Assembly: GCA_031292465.1 (NCBI GenBank)
Contig: JARLHB010000461.1
Span: 1 to 9,048, forward strand
DNA length: 9,048 bases
Direction: 5' to 3'
From: Ignavibacteriaceae bacterium
GTDB lineage: Bacteria; Bacteroidota; Ignavibacteria; Ignavibacteriales; Ignavibacteriaceae
In this document: positions 1-6,571 of the stretch, one piece after another
Layout: each line of letters begins with the position of its first letter
Position numbering within the stretch: the stretch's first letter is position 1
The notes under the pieces: model-generated
Databases searched by the model: none
What the model was told of the DNA's origin: nothing
Seen by the model: only the letters and a program-made list of their open reading frames with translations
Program-made: the position numbers and the translations under genes

Positions 1-519
1 AAAGCAATTCAGAAATTTAAATCTGCAGATGTATTGAAAATAGCAATTGACAGTTTACAGGTTACTCAGGGCAATTTATGGAAGGTTAAGCGCCTATGTA
101 TATATTCTACTTTTTATAACTTAAGTGATTTCCCTTTATATATCATTGCAAATATGAAGTACTTCAGTATGACTAATGCTGTATTATATGACTCATCCGG
201 GAAAAAGATTTATGATAATGCTATAGCATTAGATTTTATACCTGATGAAATACCGGATTCGACAAATTTCTTTAAAATAGAACCTCATTCTTTTCTAAAA
301 TATCCACCTGAATTTATGTCTGTTGATTACAGTTCTGAAAAGCGCTATTCAATCAAAATACTATATTCAAATAAAAAACGAAACAAGCTTCCCGTCGTTT
401 TTAATGATAAACTAAATTACAAAAATGCTGTGTACTATTTTAATATGGCCTTAAGGGGAGACTACGCTTCGTCAAACTTTTTATTATATGATAATTATAA
501 AATCAGCCAGGTCAAATAA
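1..519 (+). CDS. Hypothetical protein, C-terminal part, paralogue of the next gene (5' end outside window)
   Basis: The reading frame is open from base 1 to a TAA stop at 517-519, giving 172 visible residues. I treat it as truncated by the window edge rather than starting at the TTG at 34, because residues before that TTG (KAIQKF...) still align with the interior of the neighbouring protein (its residues 118 onward). Blocks shared with the neighbour are YSTFYN, IANM, PHS followed by KYPP, YYFNMALRG and a C-terminal SQVK. No membrane segment, catalytic motif or known domain is visible in this part. By analogy with the neighbour, the missing N-terminus may hold a signal peptide and a carboxypeptidase-regulatory-like domain, but this cannot be seen. 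It probably arose by tandem gene duplication. The function is unknown. Confidence 0.75.
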   Translation, partial: KAIQKFKSADVLKIAIDSLQVTQGNLWKVKRLCIYSTFYNLSDFPLYIIANMKYFSMTNAVLYDSSGKKIYDNAIALDFIPDEIPDSTNFFKIEPHSFLKYPPEFMSVDYSSEKRYSIKILYSNKKRNKLPVVFNDKLNYKNAVYYFNMALRGDYASSNFLLYDNYKISQVK

Positions 520-521
520 AA

Positions 522-568
522 CCGTCTGAACCGCTGATTTATATGATTAAAATGATTTTTATGATTCT
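522..568 (+). repeat. Dispersed intergenic repeat, copy A
   Basis: The copy starts 2 nt after the stop codon of the upstream gene with the core GTCTGAACCGCTGATTT (524-540). ATGATT then recurs at 543, 552 and 561, an exact 9-bp period. The same core and period recur at 1526-1570 on this strand and at 1713-1758 on the other strand. Three copies within 1.3 kb suggest a dispersed repeat family. The rest of the 520-659 gap is AT-rich and shows no gene. Confidence 0.75.
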
Positions 569-659
569 AATATGGGTTAAACATAGATATGGACTTTTAT
601 AAAAATATAACATTGTTTTAATAAATACATTTTCAGATATTATAATAACGGGGTGCTAA

Positions 660-1523
660 GTGAAGAAGATTTTTGTTCTATGGTGTTTAACCCTTATCTC
701 ATTTTCTTATGGAGCTACTATTAAGGGGCATGTGTACGATGAGGATACTATGGAACCGATTGCCGGTGCTAATATATTTATAAAAGATTTGCATACCGGA
801 GCTTCAACAGATATGAATGGCTTTTTTGTAATAGAAAATGTTCCCACCGGAGAGCATATTGTACAGATAATGTATATAGGCTTTTGGGATTCTATAGATA
901 CTATTTCAGTAAAGGACAGCAGCGAAGTAATAAGTATTGAAAAGAAATTGTCGTTTAGTTCTCCCAAAATTGATACTGATATGGCAATTGAAAATTATCA
1001 TCAATACCTGCAAAAATTACAACCTGAGAGTATTTTAAAAATTACACTGGACAGCATAACAATTGATGATTCCGAAATAGCTGAATTAAAAGTTTATTCT
1101 ACATTTTATAATGAAACTGATACACCTGTATATGTAATAGCAAATATGCCGCGCTTCTATTTTGTTACGGGTGAAATCAAAAATTCTTCAAATGAGAAAA
1201 TAAATGAAAATGTCGGGCTTTTTCATTGTGTGGAAAGGGAGCTTCCCCTGGCATTAGAATTTATAAAAATAGATCCGCATTCATCAATTAAGTATCCGCC
1301 TGTGTATTTAGACTTATATTATTTCAGTAAATATCCCAGGGATGTCTATTCTGTTAAATTGAAATATTATTATGCCAGGCCAGACAGGCTGCCTGGTCTT
1401 TTGCACAATCAAAAAGGAGACTATAAAATACCTATGTACTATTTTAACATGGCCTTAAGAGGAGAATATTTGTCCTCAAATTCTCTACAATTTGATAATT
1501 CAAAATACAGCCAGGTAAAATAA
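660..1523 (+). CDS. Secreted protein of unknown function with carboxypeptidase-regulatory-like domain
   Basis: This 287-residue protein starts at GTG 660. An in-frame TAA at 657-659 excludes an earlier start, and GGGGTG at 650-655 may serve as ribosome binding site. Residues 1-18 look like a Sec signal peptide: MKK, a hydrophobic stretch, then SFSYG. Residues 20-96 match the carboxypeptidase-regulatory-like beta-sandwich common in Bacteroidota surface proteins: IKGHVYDEDT, PIAGANIFI, a TDMNGFF turn, then VPTGEH and MYIGF. Residues 100-287 form a second domain shared with the upstream paralogue, ending in YYFNMALRGEYLSSN and SQVK. No TonB-dependent barrel, peptidase motif or sorting signal follows, so the protein is probably periplasmic or exported. 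In this family the regulatory-like domain is usually an accessory fold and does not reveal function. There is no evident link to kdp; the genes are separated by about 390 nt. Confidence 0.85.
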   Translation: MKKIFVLWCLTLISFSYGATIKGHVYDEDTMEPIAGANIFIKDLHTGASTDMNGFFVIENVPTGEHIVQIMYIGFWDSIDTISVKDSSEVISIEKKLSFSSPKIDTDMAIENYHQYLQKLQPESILKITLDSITIDDSEIAELKVYSTFYNETDTPVYVIANMPRFYFVTGEIKNSSNEKINENVGLFHCVERELPLALEFIKIDPHSSIKYPPVYLDLYYFSKYPRDVYSVKLKYYYARPDRLPGLLHNQKGDYKIPMYYFNMALRGEYLSSNSLQFDNSKYSQVK

Positions 1524-1525
1524 AA

Positions 1526-1570
1526 CCGTCTGAACCGCTGATTTTTTATGATTAAAATGATTTCTCTAAT
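1526..1570 (+). repeat. Dispersed intergenic repeat, copy B
   Basis: The copy begins 2 nt after the stop codon of the preceding gene, exactly where copy A begins after the paralogue. The identity with copy A runs continuously from the last codons of the genes (CAGCCAGGT...) into the repeat. Its first 35 bases from 1528 match the reverse complement of 1724-1758 at 34 positions. Confidence 0.75.
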
Positions 1571-1680
1571 TTTTAATTCACTCTTAGAAGGATATTTAAA
1601 AAGGATGATATTTTAATCCCAACCTACTCCTTTGCTACTCAATACTTATTTGCATGCAAGAGAGGAAATTTTAATTTTGC

Positions 1681-1712
1681 TATTAATCCTAAATTCTGCA
1701 AACTCTGGTTCT
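1681..1712 (-). repeat. Degenerate related repeat unit next to copy C
   Basis: Read on the minus strand, this unit begins AGAACCAGAG and contains spaced AATTTAGGATTA blocks. That resembles the GAACC core plus short A/T-rich ATT-containing blocks of copies A to C. It directly follows copy C on the minus strand, so the two look like a tandem pair of diverged units. Confidence 0.35.
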
Positions 1713-1758
1713 AAAATCATAAGAATCATTTTAATCATAAAAAATCAGTGGTTCAGAC
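1713..1758 (-). repeat. Dispersed intergenic repeat, copy C (inverted)
   Basis: The reverse complement starts GTCTGAACCACTGATTTT and continues with ATGATT blocks at 9-bp spacing, as in copies A and B. It lies between the paralogous gene pair and the kdp control region and is the last repeat unit before the putative KdpE operator. Confidence 0.75.
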
Positions 1759-1789
1759 AATATTGTACTAAACCTCACACAAATTTGTC

Positions 1790-1806
1790 TTTATAAAATC
1801 TTTATA
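1790..1806 (+). promoter_or_regulatory. Putative KdpE operator upstream of kdpFABC
   Basis: Two identical half-sites, TTTATA at 1790-1795 and 1801-1806, have start points 11 bp apart and are followed by CCC. OmpR/PhoB-family regulators such as KdpE bind direct repeats with about this spacing. From memory, the E. coli kdpFABC operator reads TTTATA, five bases, TTTACA, then CCCC, which is a close match. The site is about 56-72 nt upstream of the start point inferred from the candidate promoter. Inferred from sequence only. Confidence 0.55.
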
Positions 1807-1821
1807 CCCAGGTGGCTACTC

Positions 1822-1856
1822 TTTACAGCAAACTTATAAACTGCATATTATGTTTG
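1822..1856 (+). promoter_or_regulatory. Candidate kdp promoter
   Basis: TATGTTTG at 1849-1856 fits the Bacteroidota -7 consensus TAnnTTTG exactly. TTTAC at 1822-1826 could be a degenerate -33 element. The same region also reads as a sigma70-like TTTACA (1822-1827), 18-nt spacer, TATTAT (1846-1851). Either reading puts the start of transcription near 1860-1864, about 50 nt upstream of kdpF. Confidence 0.45.
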
Positions 1857-1863
1857 TTAACAA

Positions 1864-1897
1864 AAACCTCCGAGGTTTCTGAAAACCTCGGAGGTTT
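1864..1897. other. Perfect 15-bp inverted repeat (hairpin) in the kdp leader
   Basis: AAACCTCCGAGGTTT (1864-1878) and AAACCTCGGAGGTTT (1883-1897) are exact reverse complements around a 4-nt CTGA loop. The hairpin would lie at or near the 5' end of the kdp mRNA and ends 17 nt before the kdpF start, leaving the AAGGAAAG ribosome binding site at 1901-1908 free. On the + strand only three T residues follow, then AGTAAGG, so it is a poor terminator there. On the minus strand the stem runs into TTTTTGTT, so it could terminate antisense transcription. It may also be a dispersed palindromic repeat. Confidence 0.7.
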
Positions 1898-1914
1898 AGT
1901 AAGGAAAGAACAAC

Positions 1915-2001
1915 ATGTTATTAAATATAATTTCACTTACGTTATCATTTTTAGTCTTGGTGTATTTAATCTACACATTAATAAAACCGGATAAATTTTA
2001 G
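1915..2001 (+). CDS. kdpF: KdpF, small membrane subunit of the Kdp K+ ATPase
   Basis: This 28-codon gene starts at ATG 1915, preceded by AAGGAAAG (1901-1908), and ends at TAG 1999-2001. The peptide is one hydrophobic helix ending in YLIYTLIKPDKF, and the closing P-D/E-K-F is typical of KdpF. Length agrees with the family (about 29 residues in E. coli). KdpF is an inner-membrane peptide that stabilises the KdpABC complex and lies at its periphery. It is the first gene of the operon, 9 nt ahead of kdpA. The frame differs from a longer overlapping frame at 1812-1994, which I reject. Confidence 0.9.
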   Translation: MLLNIISLTLSFLVLVYLIYTLIKPDKF

Positions 2002-2010
2002 TAAAAGCAT

Positions 2011-3705
2011 ATGAACCATATTTTTGACCTGCTCCAATTTGTCGTATATATTACATGTCTGGTAGTACTGGCGCCTCCTATAGGTAGCTATCTGGCTAAA
2101 GTATTCAGCGGCGAAAAAAATATACTTAGCCCTGTTTTCAGTAAAGCAGAAAACGGTATATACAGATTTTTAAGAATTGACTCTTTAAAAGAGATGGACT
2201 GGAAGGAATATACATTTGCATTGCTTGCTTTCAATTTAATGGGGGCAATTCTGCTGGTCGTTTTACAGCTAACGCAGCAGTATCTTCCGTTAAATCCCCA
2301 GCATTTGCCAAATGTTGATTTATTCCTGGCAATAAATACTGCAGTAAGTTTTATAACCAATACAAACTGGCAGGCATATAGCGGCGAAACGACTGTAAGC
2401 TACCTGGTGCAGATGACAGGCCTTACGGTGCAGAACTTTCTAAGTGCAGCAACAGGAATAGCCGTTATGATTGCGCTAATCAGAGGGATTGCAGTCAGGA
2501 AGGGCAATTCGCTCGGCAATTTCTGGGTTGATTTAACGAGGGTAACCTTGTATTTGCTTATTCCTGCGTCCGTAATTCTTGCCATACTGCTTATATCGCA
2601 GGGTGTTATACAAAACTTTCTTCCTTATGCTAATGTTACTACAGTGGAAGGATTAAAGCAGACAATTCCGTTGGGCCCTGCGGCTTCTCAGGTAGCAATA
2701 AAACAGCTTGGCACAAACGGCGGCGGATTTTTTAATGCCAACAGTGCTTTCCCGTTTGAAAACCCGACTCCATTTTCAAACTTTCTGCAAATGCTTTCCA
2801 TTTTATTAATACCTGCTTCGCTTGTATTTACATATGGTAAAATGCTCGGATCAAAAAGACATGCCTGGACGATATTTGGTGTGATGATGTTTTTATTTCT
2901 AACCGGGCTGGCCGTCTCATACTTCTCTGAAATTTCCGGTAACCCAATTTTCCATACCAATAATATAATGGAGGGGAAAGAAGCGCGTTTCGGTATATTT
3001 AACAGCGTTTTATGGACTGTTGCAACCACTTCTGCTTCGAACGGTTCCATAAATGCATGGATAAGTAGCTTAACTCCCCTTACCGGATTGGTAGCAATGC
3101 TTAATATTCAACTTGGCGAAATTATTTTCGGCGGAGTAGGCTCCGGAATATACGGCATGCTGCATTTTATATTGCTTACCGTATTTATAGCAGGATTAAT
3201 GGTTGGACGTACTCCTGAATATTTCGGTAAAAAAATAGAAGCGTATGAAATTAAATGGTCAATCCTGTCTATTCTATTGCCAAGTGTTGTAATTCTGTTC
3301 TTTTCCGCATTGGCTTTATCCGTGCAGGCAGGGCTTTCCGGCATATTAAACAAAGGCCCGCATGGATTTTCAGAGATAATTTATGCGTTTTCTTCAGGTG
3401 CAGGCAATAACGGCAGTGCATTTGCCGGACTTAATGCAAATACAAGTTTTTACAATATCCTGATTGCAATTGCCATGATTTTCGGCAGGTATGGAGTAAT
3501 CATACCAACACTGGCAATTGCAGGCAGCCTTGTTAAGAAGAATATTACACCTGTTTCAGCGGGAACATTTGCAACAGACAACGTTCTTTTTGCATTCCTG
3601 CTTACTTCTATAATTTTAATCGTAGGCGCACTAACGTTTTTCCCTATATTATCCATAGGGCCGTTTTTAGAGCATTTATTAATGAATCTTGGAATTACTT
3701 TTTGA
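2011..3705 (+). CDS. kdpA: KdpA, K+-binding channel-like subunit of KdpFABC
   Basis: The 564-residue protein (E. coli KdpA is 557) is hydrophobic throughout, with about ten membrane helices. KdpA belongs to the superfamily of K+ transporters, with four channel-like repeats whose pore loops form the selectivity filter that takes up extracytoplasmic K+. All four loops are visible: TNTNWQ at 116-121, GTNGGGFFNANS at 234-245, SASNGSINA at 341-349 and GAGNNGSAFAGL at 463-474. Gln121 appears to correspond to E. coli Gln116, a residue linked to K+ affinity. K+ is thought to pass from KdpA through an intersubunit tunnel to KdpB. The start is the ATG 9 nt after kdpF; no clear ribosome binding site is seen, so translational coupling is plausible. 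The sequence appears complete and unbroken. Confidence 0.97.
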   Translation: MNHIFDLLQFVVYITCLVVLAPPIGSYLAKVFSGEKNILSPVFSKAENGIYRFLRIDSLKEMDWKEYTFALLAFNLMGAILLVVLQLTQQYLPLNPQHLPNVDLFLAINTAVSFITNTNWQAYSGETTVSYLVQMTGLTVQNFLSAATGIAVMIALIRGIAVRKGNSLGNFWVDLTRVTLYLLIPASVILAILLISQGVIQNFLPYANVTTVEGLKQTIPLGPAASQVAIKQLGTNGGGFFNANSAFPFENPTPFSNFLQMLSILLIPASLVFTYGKMLGSKRHAWTIFGVMMFLFLTGLAVSYFSEISGNPIFHTNNIMEGKEARFGIFNSVLWTVATTSASNGSINAWISSLTPLTGLVAMLNIQLGEIIFGGVGSGIYGMLHFILLTVFIAGLMVGRTPEYFGKKIEAYEIKWSILSILLPSVVILFFSALALSVQAGLSGILNKGPHGFSEIIYAFSSGAGNNGSAFAGLNANTSFYNILIAIAMIFGRYGVIIPTLAIAGSLVKKNITPVSAGTFATDNVLFAFLLTSIILIVGALTFFPILSIGPFLEHLLMNLGITF

Positions 3706-3714
3706 GAATAAATT

Positions 3715-5826
3715 ATGAGTTCCGGTAAACTAAATATTAAATTGTTTGATAAGAAAATATTAAAGCAGGCGTCAATAGATTCTTTTAAAAAACTGAATCC
3801 AAAGTACCTGCTGAAGAACCCGGTAATATTTATTGTAGGCATAGGGGCTGCCCTGACCAGTGCAATATTTATATCGGATATATTTTCAGGTATGTACTCT
3901 TCGTTTAATCTGCAGATAGCATTGTGGCTTTGGTTTACAGTACTGTTTGCAAATTTTGCCGAGGCAATTGCAGAGGGAAGAGGCAAGGCACAATCGGAAA
4001 ATTTGCGTAAGTCAAGAACCAATACAATGGCAAGAAAGCTGGATGGGGAAAAAGAGATTCAGGTTTCTGCTCTTGACCTTAGAGTAAATGACAGAGTTGT
4101 CTGCTTGGCGGGAGAAATAATCCCTGCCGACGGCGAGGTAATAGAAGGAATAGCGAGCGTTGATGAATCTGCAATTACCGGCGAATCTGCTCCGGTTATA
4201 AGGGAAAGCGGCGGCGATAGAAGTGCAGTTACAGGCGGTACTAAAGTTCTTAGCGACAGGATTGTTATTAAAGTTACTTCCAATCCGGGCGAAACTTATA
4301 TTGATAAGATGATTGCTCTTGTAGAAAATGCCAAGCGTAAAAAAACTCCAAATGAAATTGCGCTTTCTATTCTGCTTTCAGGTATGTCCATCATCTTTTT
4401 GATTGTTGTTATTACTTTAAAATTCTTCCTGAATTATTATCAAACCACGCTTGGACAGGATATAAGCGTAGTATCCGTACCGGTTTTAGTATCGCTGCTT
4501 GTGTGCCTCATCCCTACGACAATAGGCGGACTTCTCAGCGCCATAGGAATAAGCGGCATGGACAGGCTTCTACAGCATAATGTTATCGCAATGAGCGGCA
4601 GGGCGGTTGAAGCTGCCGGAGATATTGACGTCCTTCTTCTTGATAAAACAGGAACTATTACACTCGGCAACAGGATGGCAACAGAGTTTATTCCTGCTCC
4701 CGGAGTAACGGAAGATTATCTTGCCGATGCTGCACAGCTTGCATCGCTTGCGGATGAAACACCCGAAGGAAGGTCCATTGTTATTTTGGCAAAAGAAAAA
4801 TTCAAGATAAGGGAAAGGCATATCAGTGAATTGAATGCTCATTTTATTCCCTTCAGTGCACAGACACAAATGAGCGGAGTTAATCTTTTATCCAATGAAG
4901 GAGTTCCCGAAAGGTCGATTCGTAAGGGGTCGCTTGAAGCAATTAAGAAATATTTTGCACAGGAAATTTCTGCTGGAACGGAATCTCAGTCGGATTATTT
5001 TTTCTCTCAAATGATAGGCGTGGATATTGCACTTGCAGGCGGAACTCCGCTTATTGTTGTTGAGAATAAGAAGATACTTGGAGTGATTCAATTAAAGGAT
5101 ATTGTAAAAGGCGGTATAAGCGAGCGTTTTGCACAGCTTAGAAGAATGGGCATTAAGACTGTTATGATTACCGGCGATAACAAGCTTACCGCAACCGCAA
5201 TTGCCGCAGAAGCCGGTGTTGACGATTTTATTTCAGAGGCTAAACCGGAGGACAAACTGCAGCGAATCCGGGATGAACAATCAGGCGGTAAAATGATTGG
5301 TATGATTGGCGATGGTACCAATGATGCGCCTGCGTTGGCTCAGGCGGATGTTGGTATTGCAATGAACAGCGGTACACAGGCGGCAAGGGAAGCCGGGAAT
5401 ATGATTGACTTAGACAGCAATCCTACAAAGCTGATTGAAGTAGTGGAAATAGGCAAGCAGCTTTTGATGACGCGCGGTGCGCTGACAACATTCAGTATTG
5501 CAAATGATGTATCAAAATATTTTGCAATTATTCCTGCGATTACTTTGTCCTTGTTTGCAACTAAATTAAATAACGGGCCATTATCTATTTTGAATATTAT
5601 GCATCTTTCAACTCCGCAGAGCGCTATTTTAAGCGCAGTAATATTTAACGCAATAATTATTGTGTTCTTAATTCCTCTTGCACTTAAAGGCGTTAAATAC
5701 AGGCCGGAAAGCGCTGCAAATATTTTAAAAAGGAATATAATTCTGTACGGTGTCGGCGGCCTGTTGATCCCGTTTATAGGTATAAAGATAATAGACATTA
5801 TTTTAAATATTCTAAAGTTAGTGTAG
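3715..5826 (+). CDS. kdpB: KdpB, catalytic P-type ATPase subunit of KdpFABC
   Basis: This 703-residue protein (682 in E. coli) is a class IA P-type ATPase that hydrolyses ATP to drive K+ import. The order is: two N-terminal helices (about 36-86), actuator domain with TGES at 155-158, a helix pair (about 217-271) holding LIPTTIGG, phosphorylation motif DKTGT with catalytic Asp310, nucleotide-binding region with FSAQTQMSG and RKGS (403-406), TGDN (486-489), hinge motif GDGTNDAP (532-539), and three C-terminal helices. Asp598 and Lys601 in NDVSKYF match the charged pair in the coupling helix. Ser158 in TGES corresponds to the serine whose phosphorylation inhibits E. coli KdpB at high K+. The gene starts 9 nt after kdpA and ends 8 nt before kdpC. 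All key residues are present. Confidence 0.98.
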   Translation: MSSGKLNIKLFDKKILKQASIDSFKKLNPKYLLKNPVIFIVGIGAALTSAIFISDIFSGMYSSFNLQIALWLWFTVLFANFAEAIAEGRGKAQSENLRKSRTNTMARKLDGEKEIQVSALDLRVNDRVVCLAGEIIPADGEVIEGIASVDESAITGESAPVIRESGGDRSAVTGGTKVLSDRIVIKVTSNPGETYIDKMIALVENAKRKKTPNEIALSILLSGMSIIFLIVVITLKFFLNYYQTTLGQDISVVSVPVLVSLLVCLIPTTIGGLLSAIGISGMDRLLQHNVIAMSGRAVEAAGDIDVLLLDKTGTITLGNRMATEFIPAPGVTEDYLADAAQLASLADETPEGRSIVILAKEKFKIRERHISELNAHFIPFSAQTQMSGVNLLSNEGVPERSIRKGSLEAIKKYFAQEISAGTESQSDYFFSQMIGVDIALAGGTPLIVVENKKILGVIQLKDIVKGGISERFAQLRRMGIKTVMITGDNKLTATAIAAEAGVDDFISEAKPEDKLQRIRDEQSGGKMIGMIGDGTNDAPALAQADVGIAMNSGTQAAREAGNMIDLDSNPTKLIEVVEIGKQLLMTRGALTTFSIANDVSKYFAIIPAITLSLFATKLNNGPLSILNIMHLSTPQSAILSAVIFNAIIIVFLIPLALKGVKYRPESAANILKRNIILYGVGGLLIPFIGIKIIDIILNILKLV

Positions 5827-5834
5827 TGGGTATT

Positions 5835-6419
5835 ATGAACGCTAAAGAATCTATAAAGAACTCCGTAAAAATATTGTTATTTTTCACTTTACTTACAGGA
5901 CTAATTTACCCTGTAATAATATCCGGCATAGGCCAGATGCTGTTCAGCATTAAAGCGAACGGAAGTATGTTAACGAAAAATGATCAGATTGTCGGTTCAC
6001 GGCTTATCGGACAAAAATTTACAAGTAAAAGATATTTTTGGCCGCGCCCGTCTGCAATTGATTATAACCCCATGCCTTCGGGCGGGAGTAATTTAGCCTT
6101 AACCAGCAAGGTATTGGTTCAGCAGTATAATGATAATAAAGCCGCTTTTATAAAAGATAATTTATTAAAAGATACTGCTTCTGTCCCTTCTGATGTTTTG
6201 TTTGCGTCCGCCAGCGGCGTTGATCCTGATATATCCAAAGAAGCAGCCGTTCTGCAGGTTAAAAGGATATGCGAAGCACGAAAATTTAATGCAGAGAAAA
6301 AACAAGTATTGTTGAACCTTATTGACAAACAGACGGAGAAGAGACAGCTTGGGTTTCTGGGTGAAGAGGTTGTTAATGTTTTAGTATTAAATATTAAATT
6401 GGATGAGATTAGCAAATAA
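5835..6419 (+). CDS. kdpC: KdpC, accessory subunit of KdpFABC
   Basis: From ATG 5835 the protein has 194 residues (E. coli 190). One N-terminal membrane helix (about 10-31) is followed by a periplasmic domain. Family motifs are GSRLIGQ (54-60), FWPRPSA (68-74), SGGSNL (82-87) and SASGVDPDIS (125-134). KdpC is required for assembly and activity and has been proposed to raise nucleotide affinity of KdpB. A GTG at 5826 in the same frame, overlapping the kdpB stop by one base, would add three residues (MGI). I prefer the ATG because the N-terminus then fits KdpC length and the 8-nt gap matches the 9-nt gaps elsewhere in the operon. No strong ribosome binding site is seen for either. The C-terminus (after about residue 148) is lysine-rich. 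Confidence 0.95.
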   Translation: MNAKESIKNSVKILLFFTLLTGLIYPVIISGIGQMLFSIKANGSMLTKNDQIVGSRLIGQKFTSKRYFWPRPSAIDYNPMPSGGSNLALTSKVLVQQYNDNKAAFIKDNLLKDTASVPSDVLFASASGVDPDISKEAAVLQVKRICEARKFNAEKKQVLLNLIDKQTEKRQLGFLGEEVVNVLVLNIKLDEISK

Positions 6420-6482
6420 TAATTTGTTTTCTTATTGTGTTCTGGCGCCGTTTATTTTAGAGAGGTAATTACTTACCATTAA

Positions 6483-6502
6483 GACACTAAGAGACACTAA
6501 GA
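6483..6502 (+). repeat. Tandem direct repeat, two 10-bp units
   Basis: GACACTAAGA occurs twice back to back in the kdpC-kdpD gap, and the flanks continue the AAG/CACTAAG pattern. Similar CACTAAGACAC-type strings are, in my memory, common in intergenic DNA of Bacteroidota, which would make this a remnant of a dispersed repeat. A regulator binding site is also possible. Confidence 0.5.
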
Positions 6503-6513
6503 AATATAATGTA

Positions 6514-6537
6514 AGTGACAGGAGCTTGCCTGTTACT
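6514..6537. other. Hairpin in the kdpC-kdpD gap
   Basis: AGTGACAGG (6514-6522) pairs with CCTGTTACT (6529-6537) over 9 bp with one G-T wobble and a 6-nt loop. No T-run follows on either strand, so it is not a classic intrinsic terminator. It could be an mRNA processing or stability element between the transporter and sensor genes, or an intergenic repeat. Confidence 0.45.
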
Positions 6538-6571
6538 ATTGAACTAATAAATAAATATTGGGCAAAAATAA

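Larger units (their letters stand above)
1526..1758. repeat. Segment bounded by long inverted repeats (possible MITE-like unit)
   Basis: Arms at 1528-1562 and 1724-1758 are 35 bp each and complementary at 34 of 35 positions, enclosing about 160 bp without a gene. The interior holds a perfect 10-bp palindrome, TTGCATGCAA (1650-1659), and a degenerate repeat unit (1681-1712). No transposase is encoded and I cannot demonstrate a target-site duplication. The segment could be a small non-autonomous element or simply two copies in opposite orientation. As RNA it could fold into a long stem at the 3' end of the upstream transcript. Confidence 0.45.

Noticed and set aside
34..36. TTG as start codon of the first gene
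   Set aside because: Codons 5' of it remain open to the window edge and still align with the paralogue, so the real start lies outside the window.
641..646. TATAAT as promoter of the gene at 660
   Set aside because: No matching -35 element lies at proper distance, and the start of transcription would fall almost at the start codon. The region is too AT-rich for this word to be meaningful.
660..719. Lipoprotein signal in the secreted protein
   Set aside because: The only cysteine of the signal region (residue 9) lies inside the hydrophobic stretch and lacks a lipobox, so a standard Sec signal peptide is more likely.
522..1758. CRISPR array from the recurring repeat copies
   Set aside because: Only three copies occur, in mixed orientation, with a whole gene between two of them and no regular spacers or cas genes.
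1812..1994. 60-codon frame overlapping the kdp leader
   Set aside because: It runs through the hairpin and overlaps kdpF in another frame. kdpF has a ribosome binding site and a recognisable KdpF C-terminus; this frame has neither a ribosome binding site nor a plausible protein.
3450..4022. 190-codon antisense frame across the kdpA-kdpB junction
   Set aside because: It lies opposite two strongly conserved genes and its translation shows no recognisable motif. The same applies to the other antisense frames inside kdpA, kdpB, kdpC and kdpD.
5826..5828. GTG as start of kdpC
   Set aside because: It is possible, but the ATG nine bases downstream fits the family N-terminus and the regular 8-9 nt gaps of the operon better.
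6514..6537. Rho-independent terminator after kdpC
   Set aside because: The hairpin is not followed by a T-run on either strand.
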